Assembly (NCBI GenBank): GCA_036389795.1
Contig: DASVWD010000234.1
Span: 42,479 to 106,478, forward strand
Direction of reading: 5' to 3'
DNA: 64,000 nucleotides
Source of the DNA: Longimicrobium sp.
GTDB lineage: Bacteria > Gemmatimonadota > Gemmatimonadetes > Longimicrobiales > Longimicrobiaceae
Both the position numbers and the translations under genes were made by a program. The first letter of the stretch is position 1; each line of letters starts with the position of its first letter. The notes below the pieces were generated by a model. That model had not been told where the DNA came from, did no database searches, and was given only the letters and a program-made list of their open reading frames with translations. This document shows positions 35,103-44,393 of the stretch, piece by piece.

Positions 35103-35780
35103 TCAGCGCGACGCCGGCGCCGGAGCGGGCGCCGGCTGCGGGCGCGGCGGGGGCCGCCAGTAGACCGCCGAGATCACCGAGTCGATGGCCGCCTCGCCCT
35201 TGAGCTCTCCCAGGCGCGAGTAGATGGTGCGCCCGTGCTCGTCGAGCACCAGGGTGAGCGGCACCGAGCCGGCGCGGTAGATCGCCACCAGCTTGTCCTC
35301 GGGGAAGCGGATGGTGGGGTACGGGAGCGCGTGCCTCTCGGCGTACTGCCGCGTCACGTCCACCGAGTCCAGCGACACGCCGAAGACCTGCGCGCGCGGC
35401 CGCTGGATGGTGTCGGCGATGGAGGCGATCCGCTTCCAGGCGGGGATGGTCGAGAGGCAGTACGGGCAGGTGGTGGTGTAGACGAAGAGCACCTGCCGCC
35501 CCTCCGCGGGGAGCGAGCCGACGGTGACCGGCCGCCCGTCGAGGGTGGAGGTGTTGAAGGTGGGCATGAACATCCCGGGCCGCGGCTCGCGGATCGCCTG
35601 CCGGAGGGTCTCGACCTGCGAGACCAGGTCCCGCTTCTGCTTCCCGAGCACCACCACCAGCGCGGCCGCGGCCACCAGCGCCGCGTACGCCACCCACGCG
35701 TACCGGTTCGGCCGGGCCGGCGGCTGCGCCTCGGAGCGAGGCCGCTCCGGGGCCGGGGGGGAGACGCTGTCGTCGCTCAT
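35103..35780 (-). CDS. membrane-anchored thioredoxin-fold (TlpA/ResA-like) protein
   Basis: 225 residues. One membrane helix (about 28-46) follows a Pro-rich cytoplasmic tail. The exported redoxin domain has the active-site motif CPYC in VYTTTCPYCLSTIPAW and the cis-Pro region GSVPLTLVLDEHG. The tail is Pro/Ala repeats. Such proteins reduce disulphides outside the membrane, for example in cytochrome c maturation. It stands alone and no cytochrome maturation gene is next to it. Confidence 0.88.
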   Translation of the reverse strand: MSDDSVSPPAPERPRSEAQPPARPNRYAWVAYAALVAAAALVVVLGKQKRDLVSQVETLRQAIREPRPGMFMPTFNTSTLDGRPVTVGSLPAEGRQVLFVYTTTCPYCLSTIPAWKRIASIADTIQRPRAQVFGVSLDSVDVTRQYAERHALPYPTIRFPEDKLVAIYRAGSVPLTLVLDEHGRTIYSRLGELKGEAAIDSVISAVYWRPPPRPQPAPAPAPASR

Positions 35781-35902
35781 GGCGCTGCCTTTCGTCGGCC
35801 GGGTGGGGATGAACGGGCCCGCTCTCGGAATTTACGTCTCCAACTGCGCCGATCAACCCCGCCCCGCCAGACGTTTGTCCACGGCGTGCTCCTCATCCCC
35901 CT

Positions 35903-35972
35903 CGCACTCTCGCACTCTCGCACTCTCGCACTCTCGCACTCTCGCACTCTCGCACTTTCGCACTTCCGCACT
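35903..35972. repeat. 8-nt repeat array (CACTCTCG)
   Basis: About eight units of CTCGCACT, the last two changed to CACTTTCG and CACTTCCG. It lies in the upstream region of the DUF3616 gene. Confidence 0.9.
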
Positions 35973-36038
35973 CCACGGCACCCGCCCTGCATCCCTCGCC
36001 CCGCGCAGTCCGGCCTCTCCTCGATCCCCCGTCCTTCC

Positions 36039-37139
36039 ATGAGCCGACTGATCGGAACCGTCCACCTGAAGCTGGAGGCGTCCGCCGACGGCAAGGCCGA
36101 CCTGCGCCAGGGCTTCTCGGCCGTGGCGCTGGTTGGGCGCTACCTGTGGGCGGCGTGCGACGAGACCGCCACGCTCGAGCGGCTGACCTGGCTGGGCGAG
36201 GGCCGCTTCGGCGAGCACCGGAGCTTCGCGCTGGAGGAGCTGCTCGACCTCCCCAACCCGGGCGAGGAGGTGGACCTGGAGGGGCTGGCCTGGGCGCCGC
36301 CGTACCTGTGGCTGGTGGGCTCGCACAGCCGCCGCCGCGGGCACGCCGAAGAGGGCGGCGCCGAGGAGCGGATCGCCGCGCTGGCGGAGGTCGACACGCA
36401 GGACAACCGCTACCTGCTGGCCCGCCTGCCGCTGCACGAGGAAGAGGGCGGCGAGGTGGTGCCGTGCCGCGAGTGCCCCGACCCGAACGACCCCGACCTC
36501 CCCCTCACCGCCGCGCGCCTGCGCGGCGACGGGCGCGACAGCCAACTGGTGGAGGAGCTGCGCGGCGACCCGCACCTGCGGCGCTCCTTCCGGGCGCCGT
36601 CGAAGGAGAACGGCTTCGACGTCGAGGGGCTGGCGGCCGCGAACGGGCGGCTCTTCCTGGGGCTGCGCGGCCCGGTGCTGCGCGGCTGGGCCGTGGTGCT
36701 GGAGGTGGAGCCGCGCCAGGGGAAGAACGGGATGCTGCGGCTGCGCCGGATCGGCCCCGGCAAGCGGCGCTACCGCAAGCACTTCCTGGACCTGGACGGC
36801 CTGGGCGTGCGCGAGCTGGTGGCCAGCGGCGACGACCTGCTGGTGCTGGCCGGGCCCACCATGGACCTTCCCGCGCCGGCCGCCCTCTACCGCTGGCCGG
36901 GCGCCCTGCACGCCGACGGCGACACCATCGTGGGGCGCGACGACCTGGAGCGGCTGATGGACCTGCCGCACGACGTGCAGGGCGGGAAGGACCACCCCGA
37001 GGGCCTCTGCTTCCTCCCGCTGGAGGGGATCCCGCCCTCGGTGCTGGTGGTCTACGACTCCGCCGCGCGCCACCGCGTGACGCGCAGCGGCATCCGCGCC
37101 GACGTCTTCGCCCTGCCCAAGCAGGGGGAGGAGGGGTAG
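36039..37139 (+). CDS. DUF3616 family protein
   Basis: 366 residues from the ATG at 36039. EEVDLEGLAWAPPYLWLVGSHS, KENGFDVEGLAAANGRLFLGLRGPVLRGWAVVLE (read as two blocks) and DHPEGLCFLP are typical of DUF3616, predicted propeller-like proteins of unknown function. There is no signal peptide. It is followed by an 8-nt repeat array starting within 15 bp of the stop. Confidence 0.87.
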   Translation: MSRLIGTVHLKLEASADGKADLRQGFSAVALVGRYLWAACDETATLERLTWLGEGRFGEHRSFALEELLDLPNPGEEVDLEGLAWAPPYLWLVGSHSRRRGHAEEGGAEERIAALAEVDTQDNRYLLARLPLHEEEGGEVVPCRECPDPNDPDLPLTAARLRGDGRDSQLVEELRGDPHLRRSFRAPSKENGFDVEGLAAANGRLFLGLRGPVLRGWAVVLEVEPRQGKNGMLRLRRIGPGKRRYRKHFLDLDGLGVRELVASGDDLLVLAGPTMDLPAPAALYRWPGALHADGDTIVGRDDLERLMDLPHDVQGGKDHPEGLCFLPLEGIPPSVLVVYDSAARHRVTRSGIRADVFALPKQGEEG

Positions 37140-37150
37140 GCGGATGCCGC

Positions 37151-37209
37151 GTGAGTGCGTGAGTGCGTGATTGGGCGAGTGCGTAAGTACGAAAGTACGA
37201 AAGTACGTA
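37151..37209. repeat. 8-nt repeat array shifting from GTGCG to GTACG units
   Basis: GTGCGTGA units at the left change to GTACGAAA units at the right, showing that both unit versions belong to one family. Confidence 0.8.
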
Positions 37210-37217
37210 AACGCGCT

Positions 37218-37286
37218 GTCATTCTGAGGCCCGGCCACACGGGCCCGGCACTGCACGAACGACGGCAGGGCCGAAGAATCTTCTCA
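37218..37286 (+). repeat. GTCATTCTGAGG...GAAGAATCTT interspersed repeat
   Basis: It opens GTCATTCTGAGG and ends CCGAAGAATCTTCTCA, a variant of the GTCATCCCGAGG...GGGATCTACTCG repeat at 50816 and 59648, with a GGGCC-rich palindromic insert (CGGCCACACGGGCCCG). The DNA from here to 37602 shows no gene. Confidence 0.6.
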
Positions 37287-37602
37287 CCTCGCCACGTGGG
37301 CCGGGCGCGGTAGCGGCGCGGATGCCGGACCAGGTACGATCCCTCGATCCCCCGCCGTCCGAATCCGACCTGAGGAAGCTCCCCCGCGACCGTTTCCACG
37401 CCGCCGCTCCTCCCGTATCCGCCACGGTTCGTCCCGGGCACCGATTCCTCATCCCACCGCCCTCCTGTTCCTCCTGTCCCCAGCGCTGATTAGGGGAGGA
37501 CAGGGACCGGATCACCCCGTTTCCATGACCGGGCTTCCTGGCTCGTCCGGCTCGCCCACCCCGGCGAGTTCGGCACCCACCCTCCACGCAGGGGCAAGAG
37601 CG

Positions 37603-37773
37603 ATGTCGAGAATCTCGATCGACGAATTCCGGGCCCGCCTCGCCGGCCCGGAGCCGGGCGCGCTCCTCCAGGCGTACCGCGAGCTGGCCCGCCGTCCGGA
37701 CCTCCGCCACCGCGCCGCGCAGCTCGGCGAGTGGATCCCCTGGGGTGACGCCCAGACGCCCCGACAGGCCTGA
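37603..37773 (+). CDS. small hypothetical protein upstream of a methyltransferase
   Basis: 56 residues (MSRISIDEFRARLAGPEP at the start, ending GEWIPWGDAQTPRQA). Helical leader-like first 40 residues are followed by a short Trp-containing tail. AAGAG stands before the ATG. It ends 44 bp before the methyltransferase gene. The layout, small peptide then modifying enzyme, could also be chance; without homologues I treat it as a possible gene only. Confidence 0.45.
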   Translation: MSRISIDEFRARLAGPEPGALLQAYRELARRPDLRHRAAQLGEWIPWGDAQTPRQA

Positions 37774-37817
37774 ACCTGGCGGAGTGACCGCGACCAGCCA
37801 CCCCGAAGGAGCCCGCG

Positions 37818-38540
37818 ATGGACCCCGTCCCGCTCAACCAGGACCCCGAGGCGGTCTACGCGCTCTCGGAGCAGCTGCTGGGGGCGAGCCAGCAGGAGAG
37901 CTTTCCGTACGAGTACGACATCAACGGGAGGCCCTTTCTGGTGTTCGCCAACGTCTTCTCGCCCAAGCACCTCCCGGGCGCGGAGACCTTCTCCCGCATG
38001 CTGCCGTTCGTGCCGGGGATCGACTTCCTGGAGATCGGGCCGGGGACCGGGGCGGTATCGGTGTTCGCGGCGCTGGCGGGGGCGCGGCGCGTGGTGGCGG
38101 TCGACATCAACCCCGACGCGGTCGCCAACACCCGCGCCAACGCCGAGAAGCACGGCGTCGCCGACCGGGTGGACGTGCGCGAGGGCGACGTGTTCGGCCC
38201 GCTGGAGCCGGGCGAGCGCTTCGACCTGATCTTCTGGAACTTCCCCTTCGGCTACGTGGAGCCGGGGATGGAGCTCACCCCGCTGCAGCGCTCCACGCTC
38301 GACCCCGGCTACGAGGCCACCCGCCGCTACGTGGCCGAGGGCCCGGGCCGGCTCGAGCCGGGCGGCCTGCTCACCCTGGGCTTCAGCGAGACCATCGGCC
38401 GGCTGGATCTGGTGGAGCGGATCGCCGCCGAGGCGGGCCTCGTGGCGCGCGTCATCCGCCGCGCCCCGCCCCAGCCGCAGCTCCCCATGACCTTCGAGCT
38501 GATCGAGCTGGCGCCGCGCACCAAGGGCATCGCCGGATGA
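37818..38540 (+). CDS. SAM-dependent methyltransferase (HemK/PrmC-like motif)
   Basis: 240 residues. LEIGPGTGAVSVFAALAGA is the SAM loop, VVAVDINPDAVANTRANAEKHG the acidic-loop region, and FWNFPFGY replaces the NPPY motif of N5-glutamine or amino-group methyltransferases. GGAG lies seven bases before the ATG. The substrate is unknown; the NFPF variant suggests a related but separate group from PrmC. Confidence 0.87.
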   Translation: MDPVPLNQDPEAVYALSEQLLGASQQESFPYEYDINGRPFLVFANVFSPKHLPGAETFSRMLPFVPGIDFLEIGPGTGAVSVFAALAGARRVVAVDINPDAVANTRANAEKHGVADRVDVREGDVFGPLEPGERFDLIFWNFPFGYVEPGMELTPLQRSTLDPGYEATRRYVAEGPGRLEPGGLLTLGFSETIGRLDLVERIAAEAGLVARVIRRAPPQPQLPMTFELIELAPRTKGIAG

Positions 38541-38544
38541 TTTT

Positions 38545-38601
38545 TCACGCAGAGCAGCAGAGTCAGCAGAGGACGACGAAAACCTCTGCTGCTCTGCGTG
38601 A
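38545..38601. repeat. GCAGAG inverted repeat after the methyltransferase gene
   Basis: Perfect 18-bp arms, 38545-38562 and 38584-38601, built of CAGAG/CAGCAG words, starting 5 bp after the stop codon. It could act as a terminator hairpin. The same kind of structure with CACAGAG words is at 63908-63985. Confidence 0.8.
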
Positions 38602-38692
38602 GACTTCCAGGCCGGACCTTACTGTCGAGCCGATCCGAGCAGACCGCGGGACGATGCCGATCGCGGGAGAGGCGCGGGCGCCGGGGCGGATG

Positions 38693-38698
38693 TAGATT
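38693..38698 (+). promoter_or_regulatory. TAGATT -10-like element before the DUF1835 gene
   Basis: GTAGATT stands 50 bp before the ATG at 38749. The same GTAGATT occurs 61 bp before 57037 and 60 bp before 59871. No matching -35 hexamer is visible. Confidence 0.35.
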
Positions 38699-38748
38699 GC
38701 GGCGGAACGGAAGACGAGAACCCGCGAACCCTCCACCCCCATCCGCCG

Positions 38749-39702
38749 ATGCTCCACGTGACCAACGGCGACTGCGCCGCCGACGTGATCCGCGAGGCCG
38801 GGCTCCCCGGCGAGGTGCTCCCCTGGCGCGACGTGCTGCACGAGGGCCCCGTCCCCGCGCGGCTGCCGCTGGAGGAGCTCTCGGCCGTGCGCGCGCGCTG
38901 GATGGACGGGCACGGCTGGGTCGCGCCGGAGGTGTCGGTGGCCGGCGAGTTCGCCGCGCGCGACCGCACCCTGGCGGGCTTCCGCGACCACGACGAGGTG
39001 GTGCTCTGGTTCGAGCACGACCTGTACGACCAGCTCCAGCTCGTGCAGCTCCTGGACTGGTTCGCCACGCAGGACCTGGGCACCACCCGCCTCACCCTGG
39101 TCTGCGGCGACGAGTACCTGGGCCTGTCCACCCCCGCGCGCCTGGCCGAGCGCTTCGCCGGGCGCCGGCCGGTGACGGACGCGCAGCTCGCGCTCGGCGA
39201 GGCCGCCTGGAACGCATTCCGCTCCCCGGACCCCACCGCGGTCTCGTCGCTCCTGGCGGAAGACACCTCCGCGCTGCCGTGGCTGGACGGGGCGCTGCGG
39301 CGGCACCTGGAGCAGTTCCCCTCCACCCGCAACGGCCTCTCGCGCAGCGAGCAGCAGGCGCTGGAGGCGCTCGCCGACGGCGCGCGGACGCTGCGCGACG
39401 TCTTCCTGGCGCACAACCACCGCGAAGATCCCGTGTGGCTGGGCGACGCCCCGCTGGTCGACTACGTGGAGGACCTGGCGCGCGGCGACGCCCCGCTGGT
39501 GCGCATCGGCCGCAACGGCGACGGGCTGCTGGACCGCGGCGTGGAGCTCACCGACGCCGGCTGGGCGGTGCTCGACGAGCGCGAGGACCGCGTGCGGCTG
39601 AACGGCATCGACCGCTGGCTGGGCGGCGTGCACCTGCGCGGCCACGAATCCCCCTGGCGCTGGGACCCCGGAGAGCGCCGGCTGGTCTCCACTTCCGCCT
39701 GA
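38749..39702 (+). CDS. DUF1835 domain-containing protein
   Basis: 317 residues. The N-terminus (LHVTNGDCAADVIREAG, LPWRDVLHEGPVP) and VVLWFEHDLYDQLQLVQLLDWF are the signature of DUF1835. The C-terminal half is winged-helix-like (LSRSEQQALEALADGARTL; LTDAGWAVLDERED). The function is unknown and the protein is cytoplasmic. A strong intrinsic terminator follows. Confidence 0.88.
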   Translation: MLHVTNGDCAADVIREAGLPGEVLPWRDVLHEGPVPARLPLEELSAVRARWMDGHGWVAPEVSVAGEFAARDRTLAGFRDHDEVVLWFEHDLYDQLQLVQLLDWFATQDLGTTRLTLVCGDEYLGLSTPARLAERFAGRRPVTDAQLALGEAAWNAFRSPDPTAVSSLLAEDTSALPWLDGALRRHLEQFPSTRNGLSRSEQQALEALADGARTLRDVFLAHNHREDPVWLGDAPLVDYVEDLARGDAPLVRIGRNGDGLLDRGVELTDAGWAVLDEREDRVRLNGIDRWLGGVHLRGHESPWRWDPGERRLVSTSA

Positions 39703-39742
39703 CCGCCGGGCCGGACTCCCCGAAAATCAACTCCCGACGCAC

Positions 39743-39779
39743 GCCGCCGCGGGACCGGTCCGGTCCCGCGGCGGCTTTT
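39743..39779 (+). terminator. intrinsic terminator of the DUF1835 gene
   Basis: 15-bp stem GCCGCCGCGGGACCG / CGGTCCCGCGGCGGC with a 3-nt loop, then TTTT. It may also serve the convergent trypsin-like gene. Confidence 0.85.
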
Positions 39780-39807
39780 CGCGGCGGCAGAACCGCCTCT
39801 CACCGAA

Positions 39808-41142
39808 TCAGCAGTAGCAGTAGTAGAAGCGGCCGAGCTCCGCCTCGACGCTGGGGAGCGGGCTGAACACGAAGCTGGTGCCGCCGGCGCTCCCCCAGAG
39901 GATCCCGTACAGGTACGGGTTCAGCGTCCCGAAGCTCGCGAACACGGGCGAGCCGCTGTCGCCCCCGCCCACACCGGCGTTCACGAACATCTGGCAGAAC
40001 AGGTGGATGTTCGTGCCGCCCACGTTCGTGTTGACGCAGGTGTTCGTGACCGGGCCGGCCGTCCAGCCCGTGGTCCGCCCCACCTTCTCCAGCGTCTGGC
40101 CCACGTACGGCGCGCTGATGTACGGCTGCGTGGGGCTCCAGAACCCCCAGATGGTGAACGTGGGGGGCGAGCCGAAGGTCAGCGAGCCGGAGAACTGGCC
40201 CGAGAACTGGGTGTGGGCGATGGCCCCGAACGCGTCGACGCCGGGCCACGCCTGGTCGTACTGGACCAGCGCGGCGTCGCTGTGCCGGCAGCGCAGGCCC
40301 GCCGGGCAGCTGCCGCCCGTGAAGTACAGCGGGTCGCGCACCTCGAAGCCGATGTGGTTGCCGGCGGCCACCGACGGCTGGTAGTACTGCGTGTTCTCCA
40401 CCCCGCCCTGCACGTCGGTGCAGTGCGAGTTGGTCATGAAGTACGAGATCCCGTCCCACCCCTGGCCCGGCACGTACGTCTCCGCCGCCGGCCCGTGCGT
40501 GCAGAGGTTGAAGCTCCACGCGATCTGCAGGCCGGCCACCGGCGGCCGGTAGAAGTCCTGCAGCGTCTGCACCTGCACCACGGGCGCGCGCTCCTCGATG
40601 AGCACCGCGTCGCGCGGCAGCCCCAGCCGGGCGAGCGCCGCGGCCACGCGAGTCCGCACCGGCGCGTTCTCCACGGCCACCACCACCCGGTTGCGGGCCT
40701 CGTCGATGTCGGTGAAGACGACGCCCTGCATCCCCAGCACCTCCGGGTCCAGGCGCGAGCGCCACTGCTTCAGCTCCGCGAAGCCGAAGCGCCCCCGCAG
40801 GACGCGGAAGTCGCGGGCCGCCCCGCGCTGGCGGGGGCCCAGGACGGGCTCGATGGCCGCCGCGGCCGCCCCGCGCTGCGTGGTGTCGGTGAGGAAGACG
40901 TTGAGGCGCCCCGCCCGGTCGTAGTACATCCCGCCGAACCCCGGCACCGAGCCGGCCACCCGCAGCAGCTCGTCGTCAATCGGGGCGACCTTCACGTCCC
41001 GCGGGGGCGTCCCCTCGGACAGGCGGACCTGCTGGGGCCGCGGTCCGTCGGGCGGCGGCGCGGCGGGCTGGTCGGTGCAGGCGGCGGCGAACACGATGGA
41101 CGCGGCGAAGAGCCGCACGGGAGAGAGGAACGCTCTGGACAT
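39808..41142 (-). CDS. trypsin-like (S1 fold) serine protease, lipoprotein
   Basis: 444 residues from the ATG at 41142. Lipobox FAAAC puts the lipidated Cys at 22. Residues about 40-200 form a pro-like region with repeats of short strands and helices. The protease domain shows TNSHCTD (His), HSDAALVQYD (Asp) and GGGDSGSPVF (Ser), with Cys pairs. It is presumably an extracytoplasmic serine protease kept inactive by its pro-region. AGAGGG precedes the start. The gene is transcribed alone. Confidence 0.85.
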   Translation of the reverse strand: MSRAFLSPVRLFAASIVFAAACTDQPAAPPPDGPRPQQVRLSEGTPPRDVKVAPIDDELLRVAGSVPGFGGMYYDRAGRLNVFLTDTTQRGAAAAAIEPVLGPRQRGAARDFRVLRGRFGFAELKQWRSRLDPEVLGMQGVVFTDIDEARNRVVVAVENAPVRTRVAAALARLGLPRDAVLIEERAPVVQVQTLQDFYRPPVAGLQIAWSFNLCTHGPAAETYVPGQGWDGISYFMTNSHCTDVQGGVENTQYYQPSVAAGNHIGFEVRDPLYFTGGSCPAGLRCRHSDAALVQYDQAWPGVDAFGAIAHTQFSGQFSGSLTFGSPPTFTIWGFWSPTQPYISAPYVGQTLEKVGRTTGWTAGPVTNTCVNTNVGGTNIHLFCQMFVNAGVGGGDSGSPVFASFGTLNPYLYGILWGSAGGTSFVFSPLPSVEAELGRFYYCYC

Positions 41143-41726
41143 GGCTACATCCCTCTTGGTGATCTGGGACCCACCCCGCGGATCGGCCGCGGGGCCTCGC
41201 ATCGGCCGTTGATGGGAAAGCATGGCGCCCGCTCACGCCGGTAGCGGCGTCGCACGGCTGCCGATGGCGAGCGGGAGGCGGGGCCCGGGCCAGGGCGCAA
41301 CGAACCGCCGGGCGTGTCTGGAGCGGCAGACGGCGGCGGACGCACCGCGCCGGGATGGTGCGGCGGGTTCTCTGGAGCGTGGCAGACAGCGATGCAGCAC
41401 CCATGGTGCCCCACCACGACGATTCTACGATCTGAAGTCCTGTTAGGAACTACACACTCGCGCATCGAACCCAGGGCGTTCGGCGCGTGCTCGCTCCGAC
41501 GCCGCAGGGAGTGTGCCTGTGCGACTGATGTTCCGAGGGTACTCCCGTCCGCTACCGGAGCGTCAATCGACCTTGGCCGCGACGCGGTTCTCAGTGAATA
41601 CTGGCTGGATAGGAACTTGGCTTCCGTCTGACGGGCCGGCAGCCGAGGTCGGCCGAGGAGAGCCGAGGTGGCGCCTGCGGGCCCACGACTACCAGAAGCA
41701 CCCTCGGGCTGGTGGACCGTCTGCTG
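41143..41726. other. gene-free 584-bp gap
   Basis: No convincing gene on either strand. The 41400-41620 part is AT-richer than the rest. It contains GAACTACACACTCGCGCA near 41447 but no complete repeat array. It probably holds the promoter of the protease gene; no -35/-10 pair could be assigned with confidence. Confidence 0.45.
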
Positions 41727-42557
41727 CTACGGCTGCGCCGGCGGCTTGAAGAGCTGTCGGAAGGCCTGGAGCGCGGCGGGGTGGTAGATGGTGGCGTGGG
41801 TTTCGTTCGGCAGGCTCTGGTAGAACAGGTGGTCCCCGGGAAATCCGCTCTCCTCCAGCACCCTCGCCAGGCGCTGGGTGAGCGCCGCAATCTCGTTCTT
41901 GCTGCTGGCCAGGTACAGCCTTTCGCCGTGCCGGGGGCGGGCCCGGAGGGACGGGGCCGCGCTGCCGAGCAGCCGCTGGTCGTTCCACCACAGGCTGGGA
42001 TCGAACGCGATGTAGGTGTCGAAGAGGTCGGGCTCGAGGAAGAACGTCTCCACGACGAACAGGCCCGCCAGCGACTCTCCCACGATCGCCGTCTCGTCCG
42101 TGGTGCGGTAGCGGGCCCTCACCTCCGGCATCAGCTCGGTGCGGATGAAGCGCCGGAAGGCCTCCGACCCGCCGACGACCGGGGCAATCTTGCGGTCTTC
42201 CTCGTTCTCGGTGGGCCCCGTCAGGTCGCGGCGGCGCTGGGTGTTCTCGATGCCGACCAGCAGGAACGGCCGCATGGTTCCGTTGGCCACCGAGATCTGC
42301 ACCAGGCCGGCGATGTGGAGGAAGTCCTCCGCCATGCCGCCGTCCGGCATGTAGAGGACGGGCAGGCGGACGGAATCGGCCGAAACCGCGGGCGCATAGA
42401 CGTTGATGCGCCGCGTCTCGCCCAGGACCCTGGAATCGATGGTGAACGTCTCGCCGATGACCAGCGGCGACGGGCCCGAAGCCGCCGCGCGGGTCTGCGC
42501 GAGGAGCGCCGCGCCCGAGAAGACGGAGAGTACAGAAGCGAAAAGGAGCGACCTCAT
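41727..42557 (-). CDS. secreted esterase D-like alpha/beta hydrolase
   Basis: 276 residues from the ATG at 42557, with a signal peptide (MRSLLFASVLSVFSGAALLAQ). RRINVYAP and PVLYMPDGG open the fold, GESLAGL (GxSxxG) holds the nucleophile, and THATIYHPA the catalytic His. The pattern is that of the esterase family that includes IroE and Fes-like enterochelin esterases. The substrate is not known; no siderophore genes are close. An 8-nt unit pair (ACGCACTC) lies at 42672-42690 in its upstream region. Confidence 0.87.
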   Translation of the reverse strand: MRSLLFASVLSVFSGAALLAQTRAAASGPSPLVIGETFTIDSRVLGETRRINVYAPAVSADSVRLPVLYMPDGGMAEDFLHIAGLVQISVANGTMRPFLLVGIENTQRRRDLTGPTENEEDRKIAPVVGGSEAFRRFIRTELMPEVRARYRTTDETAIVGESLAGLFVVETFFLEPDLFDTYIAFDPSLWWNDQRLLGSAAPSLRARPRHGERLYLASSKNEIAALTQRLARVLEESGFPGDHLFYQSLPNETHATIYHPAALQAFRQLFKPPAQP

Positions 42558-42822
42558 AGGCGATCCATCTCCCGCGGAAGCGTGACCGTGACTCACCCGG
42601 TGCATCAATCTGCGCCGCGTCTCTGGTCGCCGGCAACCCGTAGTGCGCAGGTGCACCCCAGACGAGCGACTCAAGTACTGACGCACTCACGCACTTTCCC
42701 CATCTCCTCCTCCCCCGCGCCGAATCTTTCCCCCGGCCCTCGCGGTATTGTCCCGCGCCGCCGTGGCACGCATCCTCCACGGCGGATGCGGGGTTCGCCA
42801 CGCTCACCAGCCTGGACGGGGA

Positions 42823-44136
42823 ATGTCGAAGGTCCTGACCGAGACCACGCACGCGCCGGTGCCGCAGGCGGGCACCCTCAAGCTCCAGCCGATCAAGGAC
42901 GAGGAGCTGAAGCGCGAGGCGCTGGAGAAGATGAAGTTCCGCGCCACGGGGCTGCTGGTGGCGGCCGCCGTGGTCAACGTGATCGCCCGCATCCTGGAGG
43001 TGCGCTGGCCGGGGTTCGGCTACCTGCGCGCCACCGCCGAGGCCGCCATGGTGGGCGGGCTGGCCGACTGGTTCGCCGTCACCGCCCTCTTCCGCTACCC
43101 GATGGGGATCAAGATCCCCCACACGGCCATCGTCCCCAACCGCAAGGACCGCATCGGCAGGAGCCTGGGCAGCTTCGTGCAGAACAACTTCCTGTCGCCG
43201 CCGGTGATCAGCATGCGGCTGAAGCACGCGCAGATCGCCCGCAAGCTGGCCGACTGGCTGAGCGACCCCGCGCACGCCGAGGTGGTGGGCAGGCACGCCG
43301 CCGCCGCCGTGAGCGGCGTGATGCAGGTGCTGCGCGACGAGGAGGTGCAGGAGGTGATCGAGGACACGGTGGTCCGCCGCGTCCGCGAGACCCAGGTGGC
43401 CCCGCTGATGGGGAACGTGCTGTCGCTGGTGACCGCCGAGAACCGGCACCAGGAGCTCTTGAACGCCGCGCTGCGCCTGATCGACCGGCTGGTGGACGAG
43501 AACCGCGACGCCCTGCGCCAGCGCATCCGCGCCGAGCTGCCCTGGTGGGTCCCCTCGCCGATCGACGAGAAGATCTACCAGAAGATCATCAACGGCGTGG
43601 ACCACACGCTCGACGAGGTGGCGAGCGACCCCAACCACCCGCTGCGGGCGCGCTTCAACGAGGCGGTGGCCGAGTTCATCGAGCGGCTGAAGAGCTCGCC
43701 CGAGCTGATCGAGCGCGGCGAGCACATCAAGGAGGAGGTGCTGGAGCACCCGGCGGTGCGCGGCTACTCGGCCTCGCTGTGGACGGACCTCAAGGCCTCG
43801 GTGCTGCGCCACGCCGCCGACCCCGGCTCGGAGTTCCGCGGTCGCATCGCCCACACCGTCAACCGCTTCGCCGAGTCGCTGCGCGAGGACGAGGAGCTGC
43901 TGGCCAAGATCGACGGGTGGATCGAGGGCGCGGTGCTCTACTTCGTGGAGCAGTACCGCGGCGAGGTGGCCGAGCTGATCTCCAGCACCGTCCAGGCGTG
44001 GGACCCCGAGGACACCACCCGCAAGATCGAGCTGCAGATCGGCAAGGACCTGCAGTTCATCCGCATCAACGGCACGCTGGTGGGCGGCCTGGCGGGGCTC
44101 TTGATCTACGCGATCTCGCAGTTCTTCGCGGGATGA
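42823..44136 (+). CDS. DUF445 family membrane protein (YjiN-like)
   Basis: 437 residues from the ATG at 42823. KFRATGLLVAAAVVNVIARIL and EAAMVGGLADWFAVTALFRYPMG are the DUF445 signature with its N-terminal membrane helices. A long soluble middle with many Glu/Arg helices follows, and a final membrane helix GGLAGLLIYAISQFF. The function of the family is unknown. A repeat hairpin begins within 5 bp of the stop. Confidence 0.9.
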   Translation: MSKVLTETTHAPVPQAGTLKLQPIKDEELKREALEKMKFRATGLLVAAAVVNVIARILEVRWPGFGYLRATAEAAMVGGLADWFAVTALFRYPMGIKIPHTAIVPNRKDRIGRSLGSFVQNNFLSPPVISMRLKHAQIARKLADWLSDPAHAEVVGRHAAAAVSGVMQVLRDEEVQEVIEDTVVRRVRETQVAPLMGNVLSLVTAENRHQELLNAALRLIDRLVDENRDALRQRIRAELPWWVPSPIDEKIYQKIINGVDHTLDEVASDPNHPLRARFNEAVAEFIERLKSSPELIERGEHIKEEVLEHPAVRGYSASLWTDLKASVLRHAADPGSEFRGRIAHTVNRFAESLREDEELLAKIDGWIEGAVLYFVEQYRGEVAELISSTVQAWDPEDTTRKIELQIGKDLQFIRINGTLVGGLAGLLIYAISQFFAG

Positions 44137-44140
44137 AAAG

Positions 44141-44214
44141 AAGTGCGTGAGTGCGTGAGTGCGTTGGGTATCCGAGCTGTTACGCACTTCCGCACTCACG
44201 CACTAACGCACTTG
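44141..44214. repeat. opposed 8-nt repeat arrays (hairpin)
   Basis: AAGTGCGTGAGTGCGTGA-type units (44141-44165) face CACTTCCGCACTCACG-type units (44186-44214). The arms pair with a loop of about 20 nt. It begins right after the DUF445 stop and abuts structured repeat copy D. Confidence 0.85.
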
Positions 44215-44365
44215 GGTTTTGGGCGTGTCCCTCCGCTGCGCTCCGGGCCGGGCTGCGCGCACGGTAGGGCACGATACGACCGTGCCCAACCGCGCCGGGC
44301 CACCGCCGCCACGATACCCCTGTGGCGGCGGCGTCCAGGCCCTCCGGGCGCGCATCCCTCACGCA
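44215..44365 (-). repeat. 150-bp structured repeat, copy D
   Basis: Inverted copy. On the minus strand the main hairpin is the same as in copy B (GGGCACG / GTCGTAT / CGTGCCC). In the second hairpin the stem reads CCGCCGCCAC...GTGGCGGCGG where copy B has CCGCCGCGAC...GTCGCGGCGG, a paired change. Confidence 0.88.
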
Positions 44366-44393
44366 ACGGCATCCCCCTGCAGGCGTAAAGTCC

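Noticed and set aside
32682..37139. A plus-strand open frame of nearly 1500 codons
   Set aside because: Only the last 366 codons (DUF3616) have protein-like sequence. The rest is the complement of the HD gene and another frame of the membrane-protein gene, open because of extreme GC.
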